Source: Glandiceps talaboti (taxonomy: Eukaryota; Hemichordata; Enteropneusta; Spengelidae). Taken from it: DNA of 64,000 bases. The notes beneath the pieces are model-generated. The model did no database searches. It saw only the letters and a list, made by a program, of their open reading frames with translations, and was not told the origin of the DNA. The DNA lies in the NCBI RefSeq assembly GCF_964340395.1, contig NC_135553.1:26217449-26281448 (forward strand), read 5' to 3'. Both the position numbers and the translations under genes were made by a program. Below are positions 12,933 to 24,869 of the stretch, piece after piece; position 1 is the first letter of the stretch, and every line of letters starts with the position of its first letter.

Positions 12933-13328
12933 ATGTATTGCTATGGAGAAATTGTGAGCTCTATCCGGGCAGTAATTTTCCATATCATACACATTGCCCA
13001 AATAAGGTCAGTTGGGGAATTTGGACTACCTTCTTTCCCATTGCTATGTATGTTGCAAAACATGTTGGCATCCGGCCTGTACGTGTACACTATCATGGTG
13101 GAAGCTGACAGTCTTCAACTGTGGCTCCAGGAAATTCCTCCTAAAATCATAAACAGTATTCTATTTGGTAATTGTGGTGAAATTACATCAAATATTGGTA
13201 AGGAAGCTTTGGATTCAATCAACGATCTACAAATAGTGAAGCCGGCAATAGACGGTCCACTCTGTAGGATTATGAACAGCTGTAAGCTTAAATGCCTAGA
13301 ACAAGAGGAAGTGTATGTTTGTCACTAG
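12933..13328 (+). other. unidentified 131-codon open frame inside the intron
   Basis: An ATG-to-stop frame, long for this AT-rich DNA. Its second half (from SLQLWLQEIPPKIINSI to the C-terminus) has a mixed, protein-like composition, and its codons are less A/T-skewed than the flanks. I recognise no family, see no splice-phase link to the BAIAP3-like exons, and see no promoter. It could be a decayed transposon or retrocopy fragment, an alternative exon or chance. Conservation in a related species would decide. Confidence 0.15.
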
Positions 13329-15573
13329 AATTGGACGATAGTCAGCGACTGAAGTATAAAAAAAACCACCTGTTTCACACCCAATTTCATGATGTTTTTG
13401 ATTACATTTTTGTTGTTATTCAATCGTGGTATGCATGCATGCCATTCATCATGGCAGATATTCAACCATATACAACGTCATTTTTTCAAAATAATTTTTT
13501 GTTGCATAGTCAAATTATCATAAACTTTACTAAATGCTAAACCTTGTTAACAGTAATGTTTTCCATTTTTTGTGCGTTTGTGTGTTTCATGTGACTCAAA
13601 TGATGCATATGTGCATATGTACGTGCAAGGAGCTTATTATATTAAGATATGTATGAACATTCCAAAATCAATCTGCCAGGCCATACATGTGGTGAGGCCT
13701 TGGCATATGATGAGATTTTCGATGAATGGTGATTTATTTTCAGTATAATGTCCTTTCCTTTCTTTTAAAATGTCCAAGTTATAGATTGCAAACGTTTTTT
13801 AGCACTTCAAGAGGTATACGATAAAACCTTTACCTCGGTCATATGGCTTACGAGCCCTCCTACAATCTGGCCCATCCGCCGTACAATCTTGGTTTGCAAA
13901 ACCCACATTTGGACCATAAAAGATTAGCAGAGTACAGTAAAGTACAGAAATTTTGAAATAACAATACAGCACTCTCCTGATATATTTGTTAAATGTATAA
14001 TTATAGCAATAGATAAATATTAAAATTTATTATCATTGTTAATTCTGAAATGTTACATTGATGGATAAAAAAACACCAAAATGTGGACAAAATTCAAAAC
14101 ATCATTGTAACTCTTAATAATGGGCCAATCGCATGTTTCAAATTACATATTCATGACATATACAGTCCCATTAGGATGGCACCACCATGAATGTCGGTGT
14201 TTTTATACCATACATGTTTCTATTACTGCCTACAGGTTAATTGTACTAAACATTTCATACACACATATTAACTATTTCAAACATACACATATACATGGAA
14301 ATGAGATTGGGAATGAAGTACATTTTACAATGTGTGTCCATCTCCTTGTGAATACTTGATAGCAAATAATATAAATGGGTGTAATATTTACACAGCACTC
14401 TCTTCTTGTGTCACTTTACAATGATAGTACTGTTATTTTTTTTGTTGAGATTTCACATCCGTGTAGTCTCAGTATGACTTCAAAGCTTGTTGGTTATGAT
14501 CTCTATAGAGAGAGAGTAATATGATACACAACATACTAGGAATACTGAGATGCATTCCATTAATGAGTAGTTCAAACTACAATTTGTATTATATTAAATG
14601 CAACTTCATACTGTTAGTATTATTTCACCAAATGAGATTTCATGTCATATTCTGTAGTAATAACCACACACTTGTCTGCCTTAATAGTAATGAAAGGAAA
14701 TATGTTGTCAAGTACCCACTTTTAAAGACAAATTTATTATTCCAAGAATCTATTTGATGATATCTCAACATCAATATTATGTCTTAAACTGAAAGGACTT
14801 TCAGATTGTATGCCTACATGTCATATAATTTCAATCTCCAATAATAATATGAAATTGCCTTTTTTATAGCAAGTTATTTTGTTCATTACATTTCTTACTA
14901 AATAAAAGTAAAACAAGTTGACAAAGAAGTGAATATAGCTATTAGTTGGCAGGTTTTTATAACTCATTATATGAGTGAATATTAAACGATAAAATGTGCA
15001 TAATATTAGGAGTTTTGTGCTACCAATATTTTCAGAAGTTGCTATCATTAATTTTAGATGATTGAAAAAAGTCATCACTATTTCTACAGCTGCATAATAT
15101 TTAGTTTTTCCACCAATATTTTTCTACCATTGTCATCTTGATGATTAAATGTGCATAGATATTTACTTTATTTTGTCCTGGATATTTTCTGTAGCTGTTG
15201 CCTTGAATATGAGATGATTAAATTTGCATAATATGTAGTTTTCTGTCCTCAATATTTTCTGCAACTGTTATCTTAAAGCTGTTTGAGATTAACCTTTTTT
15301 CACAGCAAATGCAATGTCTGGCTCTGAGAATTAAACACTAATTAATTCACTACTAAAGTCAATCAATATGCAAATTTTCTGATTTCAGAACAGGCTTGAA
15401 TTACTGTCACAAGGTATCATCATCATTATGTATCACTGATTATTTGCAGTGGAGTGTGTGCAAACTAGTCGTATTTGCACTGTCATACAATACCAAAAAC
15501 TTATTGCATATACCTATATGCTAATGAATTTACCGTGAATTTTAATATGTGGGGTAGGAAGCCATTGAGGCTT
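13329..15573. other. intron sequence; loosely repeated text at 15090-15280
   Basis: Mostly unremarkable. Around 15090-15280 phrases such as GATGATTAAATNTGCATA and ATATTTTCTG recur three times at ~90-bp spacing, an old diverged tandem repeat. No coding feature. Confidence 0.4.
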
Positions 15574-16405
15574 TTAAAGACCCCTTACTGTTCTGAGGTG
15601 GTTATCAATACACGCTTTAAAAATGATTAACTGATGAATTAGCAATAACCCTTTCTGGTAAACTGTTCCAAATGTCTACGACATGTTGACTGAAAAAATA
15701 TTTACATATATCCAATCTGGATCGGTCCTTAAATAATTTCAAACTGTGTCCTCTTGTTGTCGAAGTAGATACATTGAAAAACACAACTGGATCAACAAGA
15801 GTATGCCCATGGAAAAGTTTATACACTTCCAGCAAATCTGCTCTGATCCGTCTGGTTGCTAAAGTTGTCAGTTTCAATACGCAAAACCTGTCCTCATAAT
15901 TCAAGCCACCAAGCTGCGGAATCATCCTGGTGAACCGACGCTGCACTTTTTCCAATAACACAATATCCCTATTCGCATGTGGGGACCACACTGGGGAAGC
16001 ATAGTCAAGGTGCGGGCGAACTAGCAATTTATAGAGTGGCAATAGAATATACTTCATTTACAGGTGAATGTTCTTTTTACCATACCAAGTACTCGATTTG
16101 CTTTATTTACCTTCCCTGCGATATGCAGTTTTGGTTTCAGTGAGTTGTGGATCAAAACCCCTAGATCTGTTTCAGACTCTACAGATGACAATCTACTACC
16201 ATTCATGGTGTACGGATAGTTGGGATTATTGTAACCCACATGCATGACCTTATACTTACTCACACTGAATAGCATTTGCCAGTCACAAGACCAATCAACT
16301 AAGGTTTCCAAGTCTTTCTGTAACACTTCAGTATCGTCTTCAGATACAAGTTTGCGAATTAACTTTGTATCATCTGCAATGAGTACACATTTGTTCCAGG
16401 TACAT
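15574..16405 (-). mobile_element. 5'-truncated CR1/L2-type LINE, reverse transcriptase C-terminus (pseudogene)
   Basis: Minus strand. The fragment begins just before ADDTKL, the RT catalytic-loop region (FADDxxL in intact elements; here Ile replaces Phe). It runs through LVDWSCDWQMLFSVSKYKVM, DLGVLI, LLVRPHLDYASPVWSPH, LEKVQRRFTRMI and IWNSLPERV. This order is typical of the post-palm part of CR1/L2-clade ORF2. The frame is broken at about 16054-16057 (four-base ATGA overlap of two frames) and again in a T-run near 15620; past that break the frame gives a terminal HLRTVRGL and a stop at 15574. Everything upstream of the palm is missing, as expected of a 5'-truncated insertion. Confidence 0.9.
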
Positions 16406-19061
16406 TCCAATTATGTATATTTTGTGAAATTTGCAGTTTTGGATATAACCATAATGTGATAAAAACACTTTAGCCCTGTGCACTTGACAATATTTTACAC
16501 ACAACTCTCTGATTTGTACTGTTGGACATAATCTTGAAGTCAGACAAATCTCACCTGTGTACAGGATTTGTAAGAATATTTTTGCCATTTTCAAAACATA
16601 GAATTGACACTGATGAGTTTCTGAATACATATTTTCATTGGTTCTGGTTTCAAATGATTTATTGTAGAAGGAGTAGCAATTTTAGAAATTTCAACAGATT
16701 TTCTTGGAAGACATGCAAAATATTTTCTACAAAACTTTTAAGGAAAATATATGCACCTGTTATGACTTTGCCAAAGATATAGATTTATTTGTATAGGTAT
16801 GACAAAAGAAATGTACGTACTAAAACTCATCATACACACTGTCTACCCAAGTTATTGACACTTTGACATTGAAAAGTGTTTTATTCACAGTACATGTTTC
16901 ATTTAGTTGTTAGCACGTTTTATGCAAAATTTAGAACTTTATTTTTGATTCCCAAACGTACTTTTGTTACATATTAATTAAATGTAATTACTATGCTTAA
17001 AATGTTGTCAAATATGGGTTATTGAAGAAGTTATAAAATAAGGAACTTCCAAGCATACCAATCAGAGAGAGTTGTGGGTAAGATATTGTACAGTGCTGTG
17101 GTGAAAGAGTGCCAGTGTAGGTACTTGGAGGATGGGGACATGGGGGGGGGGGGGGGGGGGGGGGTATTTACTTACAGTGTTTTCTGCTGCACTTTCACCT
17201 TTTATAATGCCTGACTGCAGAGAACACTGCATGCATTGTTATTGCACTATAAAGTACACTTGCACTCATATCTCACTCATGTTCTTTCAGTACAAAAAAA
17301 AAATATAATGCCTTAATTGATACAAGGTAATGCATATAGCAAGCATGGGACTCTTACAATTGTTGAAATTTAAAAAAAAAATGTTTGCTGTTGGGCCACA
17401 TCTTTACAAAAATGCAGACAAAGTTTAAAATAACATTATCCATGTACTTCCTTCCCATTGTGCATTTAGGACTCTGTGAAGTGATTTGCTTTGTAAACTT
17501 AGACAGCTAGTTTATAGATTTGAGTAATGTACAATCATCTATGTATGCCATTAATCATCTAGACCCTTCATTTTATCTTTCAAATCTGTAGAAATACTGA
17601 CTGGCTTAAAATGAAATGTGGTATTATAGAGATTGCATCAGGTGATATGCCAAATCTAATTGGTGTCTGAAGGGAAGTCATGCATTTTGATTAACTTGAT
17701 CAACATAATGATTAACTTTATTCTGTCATCATCACAATCCCTTCCTGATTATGTGTTCTTTTTTGTTTTGAAACACACTTTTGGCCAAATAAAGATTTGG
17801 TTGTACATCTTACAAGAGCTTGATAGAGTACATTCATTGCTAGATTGTATCATTCTCACAAGGAGAGTACAATTATTCTGCTGACACACCAGGGTTCTAG
17901 GACAAATGCCCCCGGTAGGACTGTCATTGCCTATGAATAGAGATCCAAAACATCCACATTTTGGGAGTACACTTAAAATATGGTTTTATCACTTTTAATG
18001 TATAACGGATGAATAGACAGATGTTACAAAATGTTTGACCAAATAGGGCATGATTTGGTTTTATCACTTTTATTGTATTATTACCAAAAGCGTGCTTATA
18101 TAGCTTATAAGGCATGTTTATAAAGCTGCTAATTTGACCGAGAAAGGCACTTTTTATCGCTTAATTGTAATATTGATGAATGGACCGAAGCTGGCTGGGA
18201 AGATGTTTTTTCGACCAAGAAATGTGTGATTTCGGGTGGTGTACTTATGTTAAAAATGATTTAACTTAAACACAGTCACTGTTATATACACATACACATT
18301 TTGGGCATGCTGAAATTGTGATGACAACAGAGAAAAATACAAACAACAAAGTGTGATAAACACAGGATTTGATTTTTAAATAAGGTAGTTAATAGGAATT
18401 GCTCAAGTTTAGGACTCTGGAATCTGGATGCATAAATACTGAACAGTTCTACAATATTCAAAACTGGAGGAAGATTACCTAGAGCATTATTTTATTTGAG
18501 ATGATTGCCTCTTTTATTATAGTTCAGCTAGGACATCCAGATATTCTAACTTTAATTTAAATAATTCTGTCAATCTGTAAATTTTGAAAATACATGTATG
18601 CAAGTTGCAAGATGAAATACATGTAGAGTTTGAACAAGAAATGTGGTGTTATGCCTCTTAATGAAACTTGAAAGACAACATTCTGGTGCAGGTTTGTCAC
18701 GAAAGTGGAGTTTTTCTGAAGTACAGGAAGGGGAGGGACCACAAGTACTGAAGAAATAAGAAAGAAGTGACACACACACACACAGATGTCACAGGTTTAA
18801 CTTCTAATTTCTCTCTCAATGAAAAATGCAACACTTTGTACAACAAAATTGCTTGTGCGAAAAAAATATGCTTAAATCTATAAACTTACACTTGAAAATT
18901 ACTGATGGCTGGTTGTGGCAAATAAAACTACTCACAAACTCTTGCGCCTACCTGATTTCCCAAGGTTCCTTAGCCCTAGGCTACTAAAAATTATACCACC
19001 AAATGATCCCAATGCATTATGGCTATCTGTGTGAGTTTTGCCAAATTTCCTGCCTCTGTTG
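16406..19061. other. intron sequence with a 23-nt G run
   Basis: No coding feature. An uninterrupted G run occupies 17142-17164. (AC)n of about 10 bases pairs at 18770-18784. Otherwise unremarkable. Confidence 0.5.
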
Positions 19062-19590
19062 CCGGGCTTCTTAAAAATTGATCAAAAACATTGATAGTTC
19101 CTGAAGCATTATTTTCAGATGAAGGTTTAACAACTCTTGAACCGGTTCATCGTGAAATACTACTAATAGTAGAAACAGGTAGATTTCAACAGCTACCAGT
19201 GGAGGACAGAACCTATAATTTTTGTTTAGGACCAGAAATTGAAGATGTGAAACACTTTCTTTTTGATTGCTGTCTGTATAATTCTTTAAGAGATACTTTA
19301 TTTAGTAGAGTGTGTGCTCTATACCCAGAATTCAGTGCTTTTCAAATTATGGATAAGATTGAACTACTGATGATCAAAACACCTGACCTGTTGGCAAACT
19401 TTAACTTTGATGCTTATAACAAGAGAAAGGAGACAATGTATAATTTGTAAGATATACTCCTCACACTTGAAAAAAAATGTTTCTTTCTTTATGTATTTAT
19501 TTATTTATTTTGCAACAAATTGGATTTGTGTCTTATAAGCCCAAGGGGCTGGATGTGGCAAGTTTTAATAACAATTGTACCAGATCATAT
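19062..19590 (+). mobile_element. LINE remnant: C-terminal Cys/His region and 3' end
   Basis: The frame 19091-19450 contains IVETGRFQQLPVEDRTYNFC, then EIEDVKHFLFDCCLYNSLRD. This matches the pattern (I/L)ETGRxxxLPxEERxCxxC...(I/V)EDExHFLxxCxxYxxLR found at the C-terminus of many metazoan non-LTR retrotransposon ORF2 proteins. One Cys of the first CxxC is lost (CLGP). The A/T-rich tail contains AAGCCCAAGGGGCTGGATGT, then GTGGCAAG and TTTTAATAAC, which resembles the 3' UTR of such elements. No reverse transcriptase portion precedes it, so it is a truncated dead copy. Confidence 0.8.
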
Positions 19591-19724
19591 AAACAAATGT
19601 ATACTTTAAGTCCACATAGGACACATTAATAAATAAAATACAACAAAAACAACAACAACTAAACAACCAATTACATTTGTGAAATGATTTGATTTACTGT
19701 TATATCTGTCAAAATGTCTTCCTA

Positions 19725-20430
19725 GGTTTCATTCAGATTCTTCCTCAAGATCAGATTACCCAGGTTTCATTCAGATGAACAGATTTTCCCAGTTTCATTG
19801 ATATGAACAGATTCTCCTTCAAGTTCAGATTACCCAGGTTTCAGTGAAATGAATAGATTTTCCCCCAAGTTCAGATTTCATTGATATGAATAGATTTTCC
19901 CTCAAGTTCAGATTACCCAGGTTTCATTGATATGAATAGATTCTCCCCCAAGTTCAGATTACCCAGGTTTCATTGATATGAATAGATTCTCCCCCAAGTT
20001 CAGATTACCCAGGTTTCATTGATATGAATATATTTTCCCTCAAATTCAGGTTTCATTGATATGAACAGATTCTCCCTCAAGTTCAGATTACCCAGATTTC
20101 AGTGATATGAACAGATTTTCCCCCAAATTCAGATTTCATTGATATGAATAGATTTTCCCTCAAGTTCAGATTTCATTGATATGAACAGATTCTCCCTCAA
20201 GTTCAGATTTCAGTGATATGAACAGATTCTCCCTCAAGTTCAGATTTCATTGATATGAACAGATTCTCCCTCAAGTTCAGATTTCAGTGATATGAACAGA
20301 TTTTCCCCCAAGTTCAGATTTCATTGATATGAATAGATTTTCCCTCAAATTCAGGTTTCATTGATATGAACAGATTCTCCCTCAAGTTCAGGTTTCATTG
20401 ATATGAACAGATTCTCCCTCAAGTTCAGAT
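19725..20430. repeat. minisatellite, ~37-bp unit (46 bp with insert), about 17 copies
   Basis: Unit core TTTCATTGATATGAACAGAT, then TCTCCCTCAAGTTCAGA. Left-side copies carry an extra TTACCCAGG. CCCCC/CCCTC and AACAG/AATAG variants alternate. Confidence 0.9.
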
Positions 20431-21459
20431 GAGCTGTTTCCAGCAGGTGATATACAAGAGTCCCTGGGGAGAAGTGTAATGGAATTATGCCATTATTTCA
20501 ACTGAGTACTCATTAGCAATATACAGGAACCATTTTATCTTGTAGCTATCCATCTTACAGCTGATTGTACCTTATTGTAATGATTTATAGTTGCCATAAC
20601 AACATTGCAGACACCATGACCATTTCATGATGTGTTCAGAGTACGCGAACAAATACATCATTTTATGCCTAGTAATGAATATTAAGAATAAACAACAAAT
20701 ACTGTCACAGTACATCATTTTATGCCTAGTAATGAACTTCTAAGAATTAACTCAATATTATATCACCAAAGGTGCTTGTTTTCACGATATACAAGCTAGG
20801 TCACAGAAATTAAATGCATATAGCCATGTATCTTATATTGAGAACACCCTGAACTCTTCTCTGCCAAAGTGAAAGAGCTATAGCCACTGTAGAGTTAGAA
20901 ATCAGTATGCAGTGTACATTTTTAACATCTCTGACTGCCTTTTTGAGTCAATGACCTATACATGTGCACTTTGTACTTTTAGAGGCATGTGACTGTGAGT
21001 ACCTGTAAGTACATTAAGTGTAACTAGACTGTGATTATCTAGTGCAACTGATATATTACTAACTTTTGTATAATTATACAACTGTCTTTGCTGTGAAGGA
21101 CACAAAAGTTGAAGATTATACAGTTCCTAGAATCTAAGTAAAGTCATCAATGTTTCAAGTTAATACTGTTTACTGTAGGTGGAGGTAAAATAAACTATGT
21201 TTCTTACATGTGGTTAATTTGTGAAAAGAACTAAATTGGTTATAAAATGTAAGTTTTTAACATTTATAAAAAGTGAAAATATCACATCTTAAAAAAGTTT
21301 AAGACCAACAGCTGAAATACTGAAATCTATAGTTTGAACATTGAAAGGGGGGGGATTGTTTTTTCATTTCATTAGTACTTGGATTAGTAATAAGTAATAT
21401 GTCAAAAAAAGCTAAAACATATGTAGAGTTTGCTATTTGTATATAATAACGCATACTTG
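20431..21459. other. intron sequence, nothing recognised
   Basis: Short direct repeat of TACATCATTTTATGCCTAGT at 20711 and near 20653; otherwise unremarkable. Confidence 0.4.
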
Positions 21460-21640
21460 ACATATTTATTAATTCTTTGCAATGTTCTAAGTTACTAACA
21501 AAGACTTATATAATATGTGTATGTTGTTTCATATTAGTTGTTTCAAGTATAAAAAGATAGTAAAGTTGTTTAATGAAATCAAAATGCAAACTAAATACCC
21601 ATTCTGATCTGATACATGTCCATTTTAATACATTACTTTG
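21460..21640. mobile_element. partial relative of the 8356-8944 element
   Basis: It shares TTTGCAATGT, GTTACTAAC/GTTACAAAC, TGTTGTTTC and AAATACCCATTCT with 8815-8930 in the same order and spacing. Only the right part is recognisable. It shows the 8356 element is a dispersed family. Confidence 0.55.
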
Positions 21641-21764
21641 ACACCAGTATATAGGCATGCATTTTGTAATCATTTTGCATGTTATTTTCTCTTCTCATAA
21701 TATTTAATCATAACCCAGTGTCATAGAATTATTAATCACATATATTTTGAAATGTTAAATTGAA

Positions 21765-22050
21765 TTTTTTTTTTCAAATTTTTTTTTTGGGGAGGGGGAA
21801 TTGTCGGCAGGTGAAGGAGAAAAAAAATAATTTGATCACGTAGTGGCTTGAAAAAAAAATTGTTCCAACAGACAGAAGTAAAAAAAATATGTTGCAATGT
21901 GCTACAAAATTGGTAACCAAGAAGAAAAAAAAATTGCATTTCTTCTACATATGGAAAAAATAATTTGATGCAGGACTGACATTAGAAAAAAAAATTGCTG
22001 TCACATTGATGGGGGAAAAATTGCTACCAAACCCACTTCCTTCTCCTCCC
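21765..22050. repeat. cluster of seven A-runs in a loose ~35-bp rhythm
   Basis: GAAAAAAAAATTG, GAAAAAAAATAATTTGAT and close variants recur roughly every 35 bp, bounded by G-rich (GGGGAGGGGGAATTG) and C-rich (CTCCTCCCCC) text. It looks like a degenerate tandem repeat or stacked retroposon tails. No coding content. Confidence 0.5.
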
Positions 22051-23500
22051 CCAGAAATTAAATTGTTCTCCCCTAAGTTAATAATACTACATTTTGAGTA
22101 GTAGCATTAGGCATAGCATATCCTATCCATTTTTTCATCATCAGTGAATCATGTAGTGAATTAGTAATTACTGTATATTATATTTATGTTTGCTCTCTAC
22201 TAGTATAATATCGTATACTGATTGCATAGTCATTAGAGTTAATCTCATCTTAAGTATGTTTTGAAATAGTCCAGACATTCTAAGAATTGAGTCTATTTTT
22301 ACAAAATTGTATGGAGTGATTAGATTAAGAATGATCTGTGGGACTGTGATAAAGGCAAAACAAACTACTTGACAGTTCTTCAAAACTGAGTGTGGTGTAC
22401 AACTACAGCAGTGATAACACAGTGTTTATGAAAGGCCAGGTAGCTGTAACAGCAAGTTATGGGTTGCCAAGGTGATAACTGAAGTCTTGAATCTGAGTTA
22501 GGTTTATAATCTACTGTTAACGTAATGCATGTACGTACCTGAAACTGTTTAAACACATAAGAATTCGCAAATCATATTTTTGGTTGTATTTGATTCCCTT
22601 CATATCGTAATAGAGCTTAAAACTCAAAGATCTGAAAACTCACCTTGTATAATAGAATATATTAAAATAAGTTTGCCAGTTATTCTTGTAGAAATATATG
22701 TGGTGCTACTTCCATTTCATTCAAGATAGTGAGACAGACAGACAGACAGACAGGGAAACATGCAGGTGGGCAGACAGACAGACCAAAACCACATCACCTA
22801 CTGGAAATTTGTACAATAAAGATTATGTCTTTTTCGAAAGTCTTGATGTCATATTTTAGGTGAGCCATATTGCACTATTACAAGGACCATAATAAACAAA
22901 GTGAAGAGTAAAAAGATGTCGAATTAAGATCATTGATAAACAGTCCGATAAAATTAAAAAAATTTGAGAGATGTACCTGTTGGTGCTTTTGCTTTCTTTT
23001 GACATATTTGACAGTAATGTCATCAATGGTAGATATATTTTAAGAGATAGCTTAGTAGTATTATACATCATTACGTCCAGTGATAGTGGAATGACTGATG
23101 CATTGATCAGTATGGTAACAACATAAATGAACTTTTGTCAATGCTTTCAGATGGTTACAATAAAGCCATTTAGTTTGACTATTATTGTATCTGTATATCA
23201 TGTGTTTGAACTGAATAAGCAAGAGTAGACTCTGTCTAGACTAGAAGTATGAAAATGGACTCGCGTGAGAAATGTGTCGGGATGTCTCCAATAGTAAAGG
23301 TATCTGGCAGATTTGTGTGAATGAAGCAGGTGATACTATTTTGTTAAATTTCAGTATGTATATATTATGATTGATGTCGACAATTGAAGAACTCAGCTGT
23401 CAATTGTATCAACCTACTATGTTATGTAAAAGGAAGTATGTAATATAACTTAGATTATTTATTAAAAAACATTTGAAGTTGCGTTTGATGAATTCATTCA
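22051..23500. other. intron sequence, nothing recognised
   Basis: A small (ACAG)n block at 22735-22754. No gene feature. Confidence 0.5.
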
Positions 23501-23850
23501 TATATACATACATACATACATACATACATACATACATACATACATACATACATACACACATACATATACATACATACATACATACATACATACATACATA
23601 CATACATACATACACACACATACATATACATACATACATACATACATACATACATACATACATACATACATACATACATACACACACATACATATACATA
23701 CATACATACATACATACATACATACATACATACATACATTCACTCTCTCATTCACTCTCACTCACTCACTCAGTCATTCATTCATTCATACTTTCATTCA
23801 TTCATTCATTCATTCATTCATTCATTCATTCATTCATTCATTCATTCATT
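23501..23850. repeat. microsatellite block (CATA)n then (TTCA)n
   Basis: (CATA)n runs from about 23501 to 23738 with periodic CACACATACATATA interruptions. These recur as a ~55-65-bp higher-order unit, three times. (CACT)n and (TTCA)n follow up to 23850. All long frames here are artefacts of the 4-bp repeat. Confidence 0.97.
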
Positions 23851-24784
23851 AGTCTCCCAAAGGGGTGACTATTACAATGAGCTTTGTCTGTGCCTCTGTA
23901 ATACATCTTTTCTCAGACATACAATATCCAATTTCTTTCAAACCTGGCACAAAGGTGACATATCATATGGGACATATGCACATCACTTTGTTTTGCAACA
24001 TATGCAAATTTGTCAAAATGCCAGCCATATTTGTAGTTAAAAATATATATTTATGGCATATTAAACTCAAAAACTGTAATACTATTATACATAGAGACTC
24101 CATTCAAGTGTCTACCCCTATTATCAGATACAAGCTTTCTCTTAAGACATAGATGTTTGATCTTGACCGTCACCTTCAGGGTCTGCAGTTATCAAAAATC
24201 CAGCCATTTCTCATGAATCACACTGTTCACAGACACTTTTAGTCATATTTATTTTGTTGCCAATTTCTAAAATCATGTCAACAGGTACTATAGGAGAAGA
24301 AAAGTATACACAAGAATTATTTTTAGTGCTCATATGATTTTTACTGACTGATGGCCATATTTTGAGTAACAAACCAATATATTACTGCATAACTCAGAAA
24401 CCTCTATATATAGAGAGTCAATTTAAGTATCTAACTTCATATAATCACATGCAAGCTTCTTGTAGGCACATGAATTTTGACGTAAACCTTGACCTTCTGG
24501 GTCAGTTATGAAAATCAAGCTATTTCTTCCATATCATTGCAGAGTTTGTATCATTTGTGTGTGGCCAATTTCTTTCAAAATAATATCTAAAGGTAATACA
24601 GAAGAAGAGAAGAAGAGAATTACTTTTGGTTCTCATAACTTTTAACTGAATAATTAATTATCAGATACAAGACTTTGACCTTTGACCATGACTTTGTAAA
24701 CCTTTAGTATAATTTGTTGGCACTAATTACTTTTAAATCATGTCTCCATTCAGCCACAGAGAAGTCTGTGTTTTCTATGAAGTC
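23851..24784 (+). mobile_element. hairpin-headed repeat family 2, inserted within (ATTC)n
   Basis: Starts with a small hairpin (23851-23870: AGTCTCCC, AAA, GGGGTGACT). The body is about three diverged ~300-bp units with recurring CAATTTCTTTCAAACCTGG, ATAGAGACTCCATTCAAGTG and TTGACCTTCTGGGTCA-like lines. (ATTC)n flanks it on both sides (to 23850 and from 24785). Part of the body also matches 56430-56500. Confidence 0.65.
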
Positions 24785-24832
24785 TTATTCATTCATTCAT
24801 TCATTCATTCATTCATTCATTCATTCATTCAT
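24785..24832. repeat. (ATTC)n microsatellite
   Basis: Twelve copies of the 4-bp unit, the same motif as at 23765-23850 on the other side of the family 2 element. Confidence 0.95.
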
Positions 24833-24869
24833 ACTATGGAAACTCATTTAAAACGTACATTTACGTTAG

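Noticed and set aside
16244-16782. Open frames on the + strand opposite and beside the LINE fragment
   Set aside because: Antisense shadows of the RT-derived frame or chance frames with no family motif.
23409-23868. Open frames of Met-Tyr-Val-Cys or Ile-His-Thr-Tyr repeats
   Set aside because: Translation of (CATA)n and (TTCA)n microsatellites.
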